51,020 bases of DNA. Origin: an uncultured Eubacteriales bacterium (GTDB lineage Bacteria; Bacillota; Clostridia; Oscillospirales; Acutalibacteraceae). Location: positions 1 through 51,020 of the forward strand of contig CAKSPR010000006.1 in NCBI GenBank assembly GCA_934486455.1, given 5' to 3'. Numbering within the stretch: the stretch's first letter is position 1; each line of letters opens with the position of its first letter. The notes under the pieces were generated by a model that saw nothing but the letters and a program-made list of their open reading frames with translations, ran no database searches and was not told the DNA's origin. Below are positions 1 to 7,660 of this stretch, in pieces. Made by a program: the position numbers and the translations under genes.

Positions 1-12
1 TTCATAGGTCCG

Positions 13-57
13 TTTGGGAGCAGGATGCCGGGGGTTCGAGTCCCTTCACTCCGACCA
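13..57 (+). tRNA. tRNA-Pro(TGG), 3' part only
   Basis: Seen: anticodon loop TTTGGGA (13-19, anticodon TGG at 15-17), 3' anticodon-stem strand GCAGG (20-24), T arm with loop TTCGAGT (35-41; stem 30-34 with 42-46, two G-U pairs), acceptor 3' strand CACTCCG (47-53), discriminator A and encoded CCA (55-57). The 12 bases before the loop do not match the expected stem partner CCTGC, so the 5' half of the tRNA is not in this window. It is either an attachment-site duplicate of a tRNA 3' end or a contig-edge artefact. Confidence 0.75.
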
Positions 58-64
58 AAATTTT

Positions 65-105
65 GACCGAAAGCAGGGTTAATCTCCACTTTCGGTCATT
101 TTTTA
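65..105 (+). terminator. Rho-independent terminator after tRNA-Pro
   Basis: Nine-base perfect stem GACCGAAAG (65-73) with CTTTCGGTC (89-97), followed by a T-rich run at 99-105. It sits 8 bases after the CCA end and fits as the tRNA terminator. Confidence 0.85.
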
Positions 106-229
106 TGCTTATTTAGGTGTTTTACCGCCATTTCTTGAAAAATCATATTTCCCGACCACATAATCAAATGTGGACTGAAAATTCCTTTTTCTTTGTTTAC
201 AGCGGCGCAAAATTTGAAAGCTAAACGAG

Positions 230-259
230 CAACCGCCACAGATTTTCCTGTGGCGGTTG
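230..259. repeat. Perfect 12-bp inverted repeat, no U-tract
   Basis: CAACCGCCACAG (230-241) and CTGTGGCGGTTG (248-259) are perfect complements around a 6-base loop. Neither side carries a T-run, so it is not a standard intrinsic terminator. It lies in the 316-base gap between the tRNA terminator and the regulator at 422. I see no gene in that gap. Confidence 0.7.
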
Positions 260-421
260 TCTGAATAATTACCTTACCGTTCGCCCCGATTTAAGCCGTT
301 CTTTTTCAGAGGCGATTTCCGCGTTCTTTTGCTTGATCATCTCTGCAAGCTTTTCTTGGTGTTTTTCTCTTGCCCCGCATGTTCTGACGGCCGTTTTTCG
401 GCGGGATTTTTTAAAGATTCG

Positions 422-1084
422 TTACAGCTTTAAAATAAAATGATTTTTATGAAAGTCAAGAAGGCCTTCGTCGCGCATTTTTCCAAGCTCCGCCGACAGC
501 CCGCTGCGCTCGACCGCAAGGTAATCGGCAAGCTGTTGCCGCGAAAAGGGGATGTCAAACTCATATTTTCCGAGGCGCTGCGACACGGCCGAAAGATAGG
601 ACATAAGCTTTGCACGGGTAGTGCGCTGTCCCATGTGGGTAAGCTTTTCTCCGAAACGCAGGTTTTTTTCGGCAAGCTCGCCCAGCAGGTTCCGAACGAT
701 GCGGCTGTGATGCAGGCAGGCCGACGGGCACATGTTAAGCACCCGCTTCACATTAACAAACATCACGGTGACCGGCGTTTCGGCGACTACGCTTACATTC
801 AGCGCCGAGCCGGGGGCGCAGGCATATGCGGCGGCAAAAGACTGTCCTGCGCCGGCCTTTGAAAGAATGTTTCGATTTCCCCAGATGTCCTCCTGTATTA
901 CAAGAACGCTTCCCGACAGCACGAGGCCTATCGATTCCGCCCGATCCCCGACCCGCAAAATAAACGCGCCCTTGGGAAAGCTCCGATCCTTGGCGTCAAG
1001 ACATGACAGCATGGCTTCAAGCTCGTTTTCCGAGATGCCCGAGAAAAGCCGCGAGGAACGAATGACCGTAAAATATTTTTTCAT
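422..1084 (-). CDS. Crp/Fnr family transcriptional regulator
   Basis: A 220-residue protein with the Crp/Fnr plan: an N-terminal cyclic-nucleotide-binding-like beta roll (about residues 10-120), a dimerisation helix rich in charged residues, and a C-terminal winged helix with the recognition segment RQQLADYLAVERSGLSAEL. The start at 1084 is chosen because AGAGGG lies at normal spacing upstream, although the frame stays open much further 5'. The four-cysteine N-terminal cluster of E. coli FNR is absent, so the effector is unknown. It is divergent from the ferredoxin at 1169, with a palindromic operator between them that probably serves both. In clostridia such pairs commonly respond to redox or nitrosative stress (family knowledge, not shown here). 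Confidence 0.88.
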   Translation of the reverse strand: MKKYFTVIRSSRLFSGISENELEAMLSCLDAKDRSFPKGAFILRVGDRAESIGLVLSGSVLVIQEDIWGNRNILSKAGAGQSFAAAYACAPGSALNVSVVAETPVTVMFVNVKRVLNMCPSACLHHSRIVRNLLGELAEKNLRFGEKLTHMGQRTTRAKLMSYLSAVSQRLGKYEFDIPFSRQQLADYLAVERSGLSAELGKMRDEGLLDFHKNHFILKL

Positions 1085-1098
1085 AAAAACCCTCTTAT

Positions 1099-1112
1099 GT
1101 TGAAAATTCAAC
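1099..1112. promoter_or_regulatory. Crp/Fnr-type palindromic operator
   Basis: GTTGA-AAAT-TCAAC is a perfect palindrome with TTGA/TCAA half sites like those of the Crp/Fnr family. Its centre (1105.5) is 41.5 bases before the start site predicted from the -10 at 1135-1140, the classical class II activator position. It is also 15-28 bases upstream of the regulator's own start codon, so autoregulation is plausible. Confidence 0.65.
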
Positions 1113-1134
1113 CGATTTATTGAATTTATTATAT

Positions 1135-1140
1135 TATAAT
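1135..1140 (+). promoter_or_regulatory. -10 box of the ferredoxin promoter
   Basis: A perfect TATAAT with no recognisable -35 at 17 bases. The operator at 1099-1112 overlaps the expected -35 position, as in activator-dependent promoters. Confidence 0.6.
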
Positions 1141-1168
1141 AAGAACGAAAAATCAAGGAGGTATTAAA

Positions 1169-1891
1169 ATGAAAAGACGAATTATCGAAATTGATGAGCA
1201 AAAATGCAACGGCTGCGGAGCATGCGCCGCAGCCTGCCATGAGGGAGCCATTGCCATGGAAAACGGTAAGGCAAAGCTTATGCGCGACGATTACTGCGAC
1301 GGTCTCGGCGACTGCCTGCCCGCCTGTCCCACGGGAGCAATTACCTTTGTGGAGCGGGAGGCCGCAGTATATGACGAAAATGCCGTTTTGGAAAATAAGC
1401 GCAAGAAAATGCGGGGAAAGATGCAAAAGGAGGGAATGACACTGCCCTGCGGATGCCCCGGCACACAATCGCGAAAGATAGAACACGGGCAAGCCGACCG
1501 GGACGAGACGCCCCGCGGGGAAGCGGTCAGCCGACTGTCCCAGTGGCCTGTGCAGATAAAGCTTGTTCCGACAAATGCCCCCTATTTTGACGGCGCAAAG
1601 CTGCTTATCGCCGCCGACTGTACCGCCTATGCCTACGCCTCCTTCCACGAGCGGTTTATAAGGGGGCATATCACCCTTGTGGGCTGTCCCAAGCTCGACG
1701 GCGTGGATTATTCGGAAAAGCTGACCGAGATAATCCGCGACAACGATGTCAAAAGCGTGACAGTCGTCCGTATGGAGGTACCTTGCTGCGGAGGGCTTGA
1801 GCAGGCGGCCAAGGCCGCATTGCAGAAAAGCGGAAAGTTCATTCCGTGGCAGGTGGTGACAATTTCCACCGACGGAAGAATACTCGACTGA
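1169..1891 (+). CDS. 4Fe-4S dicluster ferredoxin-like protein
   Basis: A 240-residue protein. The N-terminal ~60 residues hold two cysteine motifs: CNGCGACAAAC followed by HEGAI, then CDGLGDCLPACPTGAI, a variant second motif with extra spacing. The C-terminal ~170 residues hold further cysteines (PCGCPG, GCPK, PCCGG) and match the long ferredoxins that sit beside Crp/Fnr regulators in clostridia, often near hybrid-cluster protein genes. The exact reaction is unknown; an electron carrier or redox sensor is likely. AAGGAGG at 1155-1161 fixes the ATG. The gene is divergent from the regulator and probably activated by it. I see no hcp gene here. Confidence 0.85.
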   Translation: MKRRIIEIDEQKCNGCGACAAACHEGAIAMENGKAKLMRDDYCDGLGDCLPACPTGAITFVEREAAVYDENAVLENKRKKMRGKMQKEGMTLPCGCPGTQSRKIEHGQADRDETPRGEAVSRLSQWPVQIKLVPTNAPYFDGAKLLIAADCTAYAYASFHERFIRGHITLVGCPKLDGVDYSEKLTEIIRDNDVKSVTVVRMEVPCCGGLEQAAKAALQKSGKFIPWQVVTISTDGRILD

Positions 1892-2018
1892 GGGCATCCC
1901 ATAAAAAAATGTCGGTTAACCGCCGCATAAAACACATGCGGCTCCCGCCTTCGCAACGGTCGCTTCTTTTTGCGGCTGCATGACAAAACGGCACAATTTT
2001 GTTTTAATAATAAAGCCG

Positions 2019-2061
2019 AAAAAAAGAGCCTCAACTATGCTTTTTGCATGTCGAGGCTCTT
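2019..2061 (-). terminator. Minus-strand intrinsic terminator
   Basis: Stem AAGAGCCTC (2024-2032) with GAGGCTCTT (2053-2061) and an inner ATGC/GCAT pair. The T-run lies on the minus-strand side (A-run 2019-2025). No minus-strand gene is recognised directly upstream, between here and the tRNA-Arg terminator. The 564-base gap 1892-2455 otherwise holds the short repeats listed below and no convincing coding sequence. Confidence 0.65.
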
Positions 2062-2304
2062 GACTGTGATTACGCAACGAATAGGTATAATGTGTTTTTC
2101 GGCATGACCGTATTGCACGTTGTTCGCATTTGGCAAAATAAAAACAGCACAAAATCAAAGCTTTGTCTATTGATGCGGATTGACACAGTTTCCGCAGTTT
2201 ATTTAATTTACTTTTTGATGTGTTTATTGAAGAAATAAGCAATTTTTTACTTCAACACAGGTTTCTAAAACATCATGATTGTTATAATAGCCGCTTTCGA
2301 TTTC

Positions 2305-2420
2305 TGCATTATAATTCGTGCCGTAGGCACACCTAACTTATTACCTATTACTTTTTACTTATTACTTCTTAAAAATCCCGCCGTGGATTTTATTTTGAAG
2401 TAAGAGTGAAGAGGTAAGAA
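2305..2420. repeat. TTACTT-rich intergenic repeat
   Basis: The segment opens with the small hairpin GTGCC-GTA-GGCAC (near 2318-2330), continues with several TTATTAC/TTACTTATTAC copies up to about 2370, and ends with purine-rich reverse-like copies (AAGTAAGAG, GAGGTAAGAAGTAA). It resembles the dispersed short repeats of clostridial gut genomes. Copies elsewhere cannot be seen from this window. Confidence 0.4.
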
Positions 2421-2422
2421 GT

Positions 2423-2456
2423 AAAAATCCCGTTCACTTACATGAACGGGATTTTT
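2423..2456. terminator. Bidirectional terminator of tRNA-Arg
   Basis: A 14-bp perfect stem, AAAAATCCCGTTCA (2423-2436) with TGAACGGGATTTTT (2443-2456), loop CTTACA. Its outer A/T pairs provide a U-run in either direction. It abuts the CCA end of the minus-strand tRNA. Confidence 0.85.
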
Positions 2457-2532
2457 GGCCCGCCCGGAGGGATTCGAACCCCCGGCCTTCAGAATCGGAA
2501 TCTGCTGCGATATCCAGCTTCGCTACGGGCGG
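2456..2532 (-). tRNA. tRNA-Arg(CCG)
   Basis: On the minus strand: acceptor CCGCCCG pairing with CGGGCGG, D stem GCGA/TCGC, anticodon loop TTCCGAT (anticodon CCG), T loop TTCGAAT, discriminator G and encoded CCA. Length 77 nt. The outermost anticodon-stem pair (G-A) is mismatched; all other pairs are canonical. Confidence 0.93.
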
Positions 2533-2572
2533 ATGTTGTGATTTTTTTCGGGTGAAATTCTTCAGCCGAATA

Positions 2573-2578
2573 ATTATA
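2573..2578 (-). promoter_or_regulatory. -10 box for tRNA-Arg
   Basis: A TATAAT on the minus strand about 40 bases upstream of the mature tRNA 5' end. The -35 is weak (TGATTT-like at 17 bases). Confidence 0.5.
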
Positions 2579-2678
2579 TCACACTTTTTCGAAAAAATCA
2601 CTATTAAAATTAATTTTTTAAATATTTTTTTGAAGGAGAGCTTAAAGGACACCGAAAAAGCCCGGAAAACAACGACCG

Positions 2679-2702
2679 ACAAAAACCCATTACGGTTTTT
2701 TG
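2679..2702 (-). terminator. Weak terminator after mnmA
   Basis: On the minus strand CAAAAA(A)CC-GTAAT-GG(G)TTTTTG forms a short hairpin with bulges and a terminal T-run, 21 bases after the mnmA stop. Confidence 0.4.
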
Positions 2703-2723
2703 AGTTTTCAGTCCCTTCCGGAA

Positions 2724-3809
2724 TCAGCGGGTCGATATTATGGTTCCGCCGCCCAGTACCTCGTCGCCGTCGTAAAGGACGATGGCCTGACCGGTGGTGA
2801 CCGCCCGCTGGGGCTCGTCGAAAACTATTTTCACGGTACCGTCGGGCAGCACTTCGGCCGTGGCGGGGGCTTCCTCGGCACGGTAGCGGGGCTTTGCGGT
2901 AACTCTTGCGGGTTGAGAGAAGGGCTCTCCCGATACAAAGTTAAAGTCGTTTGCCAAAACGGTTTTTGTGTAAAGCCCTTCCTCGGGGGAGAGTATCACC
3001 CGATTGTGCTCCGTATCCTTCCCCTTGACATAAAGGGGTGCGGGCAGTGAAAGCCCCAGTCCCTTGCGCTGACCTATCGTATATCGGATAAGCCCCTTGT
3101 GGCGGCCGAGAATGTTGCCGTTTTCGTCCACAAAATCCCCTTCGGGGAATTTAAGACCGGCATATCGCTCGATGAAATCGCCGTAGGACTCGTTTTGCAC
3201 AAAGCAGATGTCCTGGCTGTCGTGCTTTTTTGCGTTGACAAACCCGCGCTCTTCGGCGAGAGCGCGCACCTGCTCCTTGCTTTCGAATCGTCCGAGGGGA
3301 AAGTCGGTGCGGGCAAGCTGCCGCTGATTCAGAAAATAAAGCACATAGGATTGATCCTTGTGGAGATTTTTGGCCTTTAAAAGCTTGTATTTTCCGCTTT
3401 GCCTGTCGAATTCCACGCGGGCGTAATGACCGGTGACTATCTTGTCACATTCGATAAGCTCGGCGCGCATAAACAGCTTTTGAAATTTCATAAAACGGTT
3501 GCAGTCGATGCAGGGATTGGGGGTGTCGCCCCTTTTGTATGCCGCAATGAAACGATCGATGACCTCTTTCCCGAAATCATCGGTAAAATTAAATACCCGA
3601 TAGGGGATGCCGAGCTTTCGGCAAACGCCGGCGGCGTCCTCGGTGTCCGAAAGGGTGCAGCAGGCCTTTTCGCTTGAGACATTAATGTCGCCGTTGTCGT
3701 AAAGCTTCATGGTCACGCCGATACAGTCGTAGCCGGCCTCGACGGTCAGCGCGGCAGCCACCGAGCTGTCCACCCCGCCGCTCATTGCAATAAGCGCTTT
3801 TTTTGACAT
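2724..3809 (-). CDS. mnmA: tRNA-specific 2-thiouridylase MnmA
   Basis: A 361-residue cytoplasmic enzyme that thiolates U34 of tRNA-Lys, -Glu and -Gln, using ATP to adenylate the base and sulfur passed from a cysteine desulfurase. Seen: the PP-loop SGGVDSS at residues 10-16, the catalytic cysteine motif NPCIDCNR (about residue 100), and the second catalytic cysteine in SQDICFVQ (about 200). Length is normal for the family. The ATG at 3809 lies one base after the nadA stop, with only a weak SD (GGCGG), so it is probably translated by coupling to nadA. It is last in the minus-strand unit DUF1893-nadA-mnmA. Confidence 0.97.
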   Translation of the reverse strand: MSKKALIAMSGGVDSSVAAALTVEAGYDCIGVTMKLYDNGDINVSSEKACCTLSDTEDAAGVCRKLGIPYRVFNFTDDFGKEVIDRFIAAYKRGDTPNPCIDCNRFMKFQKLFMRAELIECDKIVTGHYARVEFDRQSGKYKLLKAKNLHKDQSYVLYFLNQRQLARTDFPLGRFESKEQVRALAEERGFVNAKKHDSQDICFVQNESYGDFIERYAGLKFPEGDFVDENGNILGRHKGLIRYTIGQRKGLGLSLPAPLYVKGKDTEHNRVILSPEEGLYTKTVLANDFNFVSGEPFSQPARVTAKPRYRAEEAPATAEVLPDGTVKIVFDEPQRAVTTGQAIVLYDGDEVLGGGTIISTR

Positions 3810-3810
3810 A

Positions 3811-4725
3811 TCAACCGCCGTATTCTATCATTTTGTCAATACATTTTTTGGCCGCAAGGCGGGTCTGCTCGTCCATTACGATTTCTTCTCCGTCTCCCTT
3901 GCAGCAGTGAAGCAGATCGGCAAGGGTGGTTATCTTCATGTTATGGCAGACAAGATCCTTTGAAAGGGGATAAAACATCTTGTCGGGGCAATCGTATTCG
4001 AGATGCTCGGTTATGCTGTTCTCGGTTCCGATGATGAATTCCTTCGCGTCGGAGTTTTTGGCATATTCCATAATTCCGCTGGTGGAGCCCACATAGTCGG
4101 CAAGAGCCACGACCTCGGGAATACATTCGGGGTGGACGAGGAAAAGGGCGTTGGGATGAGCCGCCTTGGCCTTTTGCACATCCCTTACATCCATTTTTGC
4201 GTGGGTGGGGCAGCCGCCGTGTACAAGCTTGACATTCTTGTCGGGGAGCTGATTTTTAATATATGTGCCGAGGTTTATATCGGGAATGAAAAGAATGTCC
4301 TTTTCGGGCATGGCCGTAACGATCTTGACGGCCGAGGAGGAGGTCACACAGACGTCGCAAACGGTTTTAAGCTCGGCGGTGGTGTTGATATAGGCGACGA
4401 CCGCATAGCCGGGATACATCTCCTTGAGCTGTTCGATGATTTCTCTGTCCATCTGCTCGGCCATGGGGCAGCCGGCGTCCCTGTTGGCAAGAAAAACGGT
4501 TTTTTCGGGGGAGAGGATCTTGACCGTTTCGGCCATAAAGCGCACACCGCACATGATGACCGTTTTGTTTTTAACGGCGGCGGCCTTTTTGGCGAGAGCA
4601 TAGCTGTCTCCCACGAAATCGGCAATCTCGGTAATTTCTCTGCGCTGATAGGAGTGGGCAAGGATACATATGTCCTTTTGCTCCTTAAGCTTTAGTATTT
4701 CTTTTTGCATATCAAGAATTTTCAT
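3811..4725 (-). CDS. nadA: Quinolinate synthase A
   Basis: A 304-residue [4Fe-4S] enzyme that condenses iminoaspartate with dihydroxyacetone phosphate to quinolinate in de novo NAD synthesis. Seen: AHSYQRREI near the N terminus, cluster cysteines in MCGVRFMAET, VCVTSSSA and HPEC, and the family signature HGGCPTHA. The ATG at 4725 is preferred over a GTG at 4734 because AAAGGG sits 8 bases upstream of it. The start overlaps the DUF1893 gene by 14 bases. nadB and nadC are not in the window. The nadE at 49.4 kb, which would act at the end of the same pathway, is disrupted. Confidence 0.96.
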   Translation of the reverse strand: MKILDMQKEILKLKEQKDICILAHSYQRREITEIADFVGDSYALAKKAAAVKNKTVIMCGVRFMAETVKILSPEKTVFLANRDAGCPMAEQMDREIIEQLKEMYPGYAVVAYINTTAELKTVCDVCVTSSSAVKIVTAMPEKDILFIPDINLGTYIKNQLPDKNVKLVHGGCPTHAKMDVRDVQKAKAAHPNALFLVHPECIPEVVALADYVGSTSGIMEYAKNSDAKEFIIGTENSITEHLEYDCPDKMFYPLSKDLVCHNMKITTLADLLHCCKGDGEEIVMDEQTRLAAKKCIDKMIEYGG

Positions 4726-5152
4726 TTTTTTCACCCTTTAGCTTTTGTAAAGTGTTTTTTATAATTGCAACCGCCTCTCTCGGGTCGTTTGTTCCCTCAA
4801 GAGCGGCTTCTATGGGACAGGGTCCGTCGGCCTTTCGGTTCATTATGGTTTTGACCGATTCCTGAAAATAAAGCATTGCGCCGTGGGATTTTAAAACCTC
4901 GAGGGCAGACCGGCTGATGATCTTGGTGTATATTTCGGTAACTCCGAGCAATATATAAAGAAATGCCGAGCCTTTCCCGAGCACCTTGTCGGCCGCCGAA
5001 AAGCCTTCGGCGTTTTTGCCCGCTTCTACAAGCTTTAAAAGAGGGATGACGCCGCGGTCGGAGGAGGTGAACACATCTTTACCCCTAACAAGAGCGCATG
5101 TGTAACCGCACTGCTCAACATAATATTTTGCCCTTTCAAGGTCGTCTGTCAT
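4712..5152 (-). CDS. DUF1893 family protein
   Basis: A 146-residue protein matching DUF1893 (small proteins with a cytidine-deaminase-like fold, function unestablished). Seen: an N-terminal LVRGKDVFTSSDRGV strand-turn region, the glycine-rich VLGKGSAFLYILLGV segment, and a C-terminal CPIEAA-DP-AIIKNTL segment. The ATG at 5152 is favoured by AGGGAG 11 bases upstream; a GTG at 5164 overlaps that SD. First gene of the nadA-mnmA unit, so co-expression with NAD synthesis is likely, but a role there is only inference. Confidence 0.8.
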   Translation of the reverse strand: MTDDLERAKYYVEQCGYTCALVRGKDVFTSSDRGVIPLLKLVEAGKNAEGFSAADKVLGKGSAFLYILLGVTEIYTKIISRSALEVLKSHGAMLYFQESVKTIMNRKADGPCPIEAALEGTNDPREAVAIIKNTLQKLKGEKNENS

Positions 5153-5241
5153 CGTTGCCGTCACTCCCTGCGAAATTCTTTTTAAGGTTTCCTTTGCGAC
5201 CCTTGCGGCGGCGGGTCGGTGTCGCTTTTTGTTCCTTTGCT

Positions 5242-5270
5242 ATTTTATCACACGGTTTATTCTCTGTCAA
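5242..5270 (-). promoter_or_regulatory. Sigma-A promoter of DUF1893-nadA-mnmA
   Basis: On the minus strand TTGACA (5265-5270), 17-base spacer, TAAAAT (5242-5247), about 90 bases before the first start codon. Confidence 0.8.
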
Positions 5271-5324
5271 CGAGGTGTTGCGATGCAGCCGCATAAAAAA
5301 ATCACACTTTTATTTCAGCCCCGC

Positions 5325-5353
5325 TTGACTAAAGGGAGAAAATATAATAAAAT
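5325..5353 (+). promoter_or_regulatory. Sigma-A promoter of the M18 peptidase gene
   Basis: TTGACT (5325-5330), 17-base spacer, TAAAAT (5348-5353). It is divergent from the nadA-unit promoter. Confidence 0.65.
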
Positions 5354-5417
5354 GAATAAAATGTAATTTATTGCGTTTGCTTGGAATTGCGGCGCCAAAG
5401 AAAAGGGGAGGATCAAT

Positions 5418-6743
5418 TTGGGGAAAATTGAATTTGACACCGAGATGAAAGGGCTTTGCGAGTTTATTGACAAAAGCCCCGATCCCTTTCATGCCGCGGA
5501 AAACGCTAAAGCCATGCTCAGACAAAAGGGCTTTACCGAGCTTTTTGAAAATGATGACTTTAAAACAGAGCGGGGGAAAGGCTATTTTGTCTCCCGAAAC
5601 GGCTCCTCTCTTATTGCCTTTAAAATTCCGGAAGAATCGGCAAACGGCTACAATATTTTTTGCTGTCACGGAGATTCTCCCACCTTTAAAATAAAGGAAC
5701 ACCCCGAGCGGGTGTGCGAGGAGGCATACACCACTCTTAATGTGGAATTTTACGGCGGCGGGGTTGTGTACCGCTGGTTTGACCGACCTCTTTCTGTTTC
5801 GGGAAGGGTCTTTGTGAAACAAAAGGACGGGGTCAAGGCGCATCTTGTCAACCTCGGCAAGGATATGCTTTGCATTCCGAGCCTTGCACCTCATATGATG
5901 TCGGCGGGAGAGGCTTATGAAAAAACAAAAATTCAAAAGGAGCTTTGCCCTCTCGCTTCCCTTGGCAAGGATTTTTGTCTGAACGAAATTTTGGCCGACG
6001 CGGTTTCTGCAAAAAAAGAAGATATTCTTTCCTTTGACCTGTTTCTTTATCCCACCGAAAAGGCTAAGGTATGGGGGCAAGGGGACGAGCTTTTGTCGGC
6101 TCCGAGGATAGATGATCTGCTTTGCACATATGCGGGACTTCGCGGGTTTTTGCAAAGCGAAAACAACAGCAGAATATGCCTTTACACCCTTTTTGACAAC
6201 GAAGAGGTGGGAAGTTCCTCCCGCCAGGGCGCTCTTTCCGACTTTCTCGTTTTGACCCTTAAACGAATTAATTCCGCCTTGGGATTTGACGGGGAACGAC
6301 TTTACCGTGACCTTTCAAAAAGCTTTGCTCTTTCGGCCGACAACGGCCACGCTCTCCATCCGAATTACCCGGAAAAGGCCGATCCCACCAATCGGCCGAT
6401 TATGGGGGACGGCGTACTTTTGAAATATTCGGCCAATCAAAAATACACAACCGACGGACTTTCGGCGGCGGTATTTAAAACGATAATGGAACAAAACGGC
6501 ATTCCTTTTCAGGTATTTACCAATCATTCGGATGTGGCAGGCGGCAGTACCCTCGGAAATCTTTCGACCCGACAGGTGTCGCTGTGCACGGCCGACATCG
6601 GCGTGGCTCAGCTTGCCATGCATTCCCCTGTGGAGACCTGCTCGGCAAGGGACGCCGTAAGCCTTGCGCTTGCCGCGAAGGCCTTCTATTGCTCGGCTGC
6701 GGAAATCGAACCCGACGGAAGCTTTACCGTTAAAAAGGGCTGA
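5418..6743 (+). CDS. M18 family aminopeptidase
   Basis: A 441-residue cytoplasmic zinc aminopeptidase of the M18 (aspartyl aminopeptidase) family, releasing N-terminal residues from peptides. Seen: the metal-site region HGDSPTFKIKEH (about residue 84), PRIDDLLCTYAG, the acidic DNEEVGSSSRQGA, the ADNGHALHPNYPEK block, and the C-terminal histidine block HSPVETCSARD. Length is normal. Translation probably starts at TTG 5418, with GGAGG 6 bases upstream; there is no ATG before residue 10. It is transcribed alone from the promoter at 5325, divergent from the nadA unit. Confidence 0.93.
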   Translation: MGKIEFDTEMKGLCEFIDKSPDPFHAAENAKAMLRQKGFTELFENDDFKTERGKGYFVSRNGSSLIAFKIPEESANGYNIFCCHGDSPTFKIKEHPERVCEEAYTTLNVEFYGGGVVYRWFDRPLSVSGRVFVKQKDGVKAHLVNLGKDMLCIPSLAPHMMSAGEAYEKTKIQKELCPLASLGKDFCLNEILADAVSAKKEDILSFDLFLYPTEKAKVWGQGDELLSAPRIDDLLCTYAGLRGFLQSENNSRICLYTLFDNEEVGSSSRQGALSDFLVLTLKRINSALGFDGERLYRDLSKSFALSADNGHALHPNYPEKADPTNRPIMGDGVLLKYSANQKYTTDGLSAAVFKTIMEQNGIPFQVFTNHSDVAGGSTLGNLSTRQVSLCTADIGVAQLAMHSPVETCSARDAVSLALAAKAFYCSAAEIEPDGSFTVKKG

Positions 6744-6911
6744 GAAAAGTTCTTAAATGGTGAACCGCCGAATGTCGGTATGAAGCGGGTGTCGGTCTGT
6801 CGGCGGATCGCATTTTAAACGCTTGGCATCAACGGTATAAGGCAACGAAATCTTCCGCTTGTTTAAAAGGAAAAACACTGCGGCAATATTTTTATCGAAA
6901 GGCAAATAAAA

Positions 6912-7547
6912 ATGGAAACAATTCTTTTTATAAACGCCTGTTTAAGGGAAAAGTCGAGAACAAAAAGACTTGCCGACGCGGCTTTGGAACAATATATCGC
7001 GGAAAAAGCGGCCGGTGAAGAAGCGACTCGTAAAAAAGAGCTTTTGACAAAAGAGTTTAAAGCAAATGTTACCCGGCGGGATCTTTCCCGTTTTCCCGTT
7101 GCTCCGCTTGACAAAAGCGGTCTTGAAACAAGAGAAAACGGCGGAAACACAGGTTTTGACGGCTCGTTTTTTGAGCTTGCAAAGGAATTCTCGTCGGCCG
7201 ATACCCTTCTTGTCGCCGCGCCCTATTGGGATCTGAGCTTTCCGGCGGTTTTAAAGGCCTATCTCGAGGCGGTGTGCGTTTGCGGACTGACCTTTTGCTA
7301 TGGAGAGGACGGCCTGCCCCACTCCCTTTGTAAGGCCAAGAGGCTTATTTATGTTACCACATCGGGCGGATACATCGGAGAGATGAATTTCGGATTCGAC
7401 TATGTAAAGGGACTTTGCAAAAGCTTTTTTGAAATAGACGACGCGCGTTTTGTAAGCGCACAGGGTCTTGACATCGACGGAAACGACCCTGAAATGATTC
7501 TTCGCGATGCAATAGACCGATTGGCATTTGATTTTCGATGCTTTTAG
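6912..7547 (+). CDS. NAD(P)H:FMN oxidoreductase, AzoR/flavodoxin fold
   Basis: A 211-residue flavodoxin-like quinone/azo reductase. Seen: the N-terminal phosphate-binding strand-loop ILFINACLREKSRTKRLAD (FMN site), the central PYWDLSFPAVLKAYLE motif typical of the AzoR/NQO family, and the YVTTSGGYIG loop. The family reduces quinones, azo compounds or nitro groups using NAD(P)H; the physiological substrate is unknown. The SD is modest (GAAAGG). It lies between the peptidase and an ABC exporter without obvious functional linkage. Confidence 0.85.
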   Translation: METILFINACLREKSRTKRLADAALEQYIAEKAAGEEATRKKELLTKEFKANVTRRDLSRFPVAPLDKSGLETRENGGNTGFDGSFFELAKEFSSADTLLVAAPYWDLSFPAVLKAYLEAVCVCGLTFCYGEDGLPHSLCKAKRLIYVTTSGGYIGEMNFGFDYVKGLCKSFFEIDDARFVSAQGLDIDGNDPEMILRDAIDRLAFDFRCF

Positions 7548-7660
7548 CGGAACGGGAAAAACAAAACGGGGTAAAAAAGTTGTTTGGAAATCGAAGCCTC
7601 CGACAAGCCGTTCCATAATATAAGCAAACTGAAAAAACCTTTTTGAAGGGTGTTGATAAA

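Noticed and set aside
271..421. Helical-looking peptide in the same frame directly after the Crp/Fnr stop (ends KERLKSGRTVR)
   Set aside because: About 49 open codons with one internal ATG and no SD; a readthrough tail or gene remnant cannot be told from chance.
2060..2091. TTGACT...TATAAT on the plus strand as a promoter
   Set aside because: The spacer is 20 bases and no gene follows on the plus strand.
1916..2242. 108-codon open frame on the minus strand
   Set aside because: Runs through a terminator hairpin, has no SD and has a composition unlike a protein.
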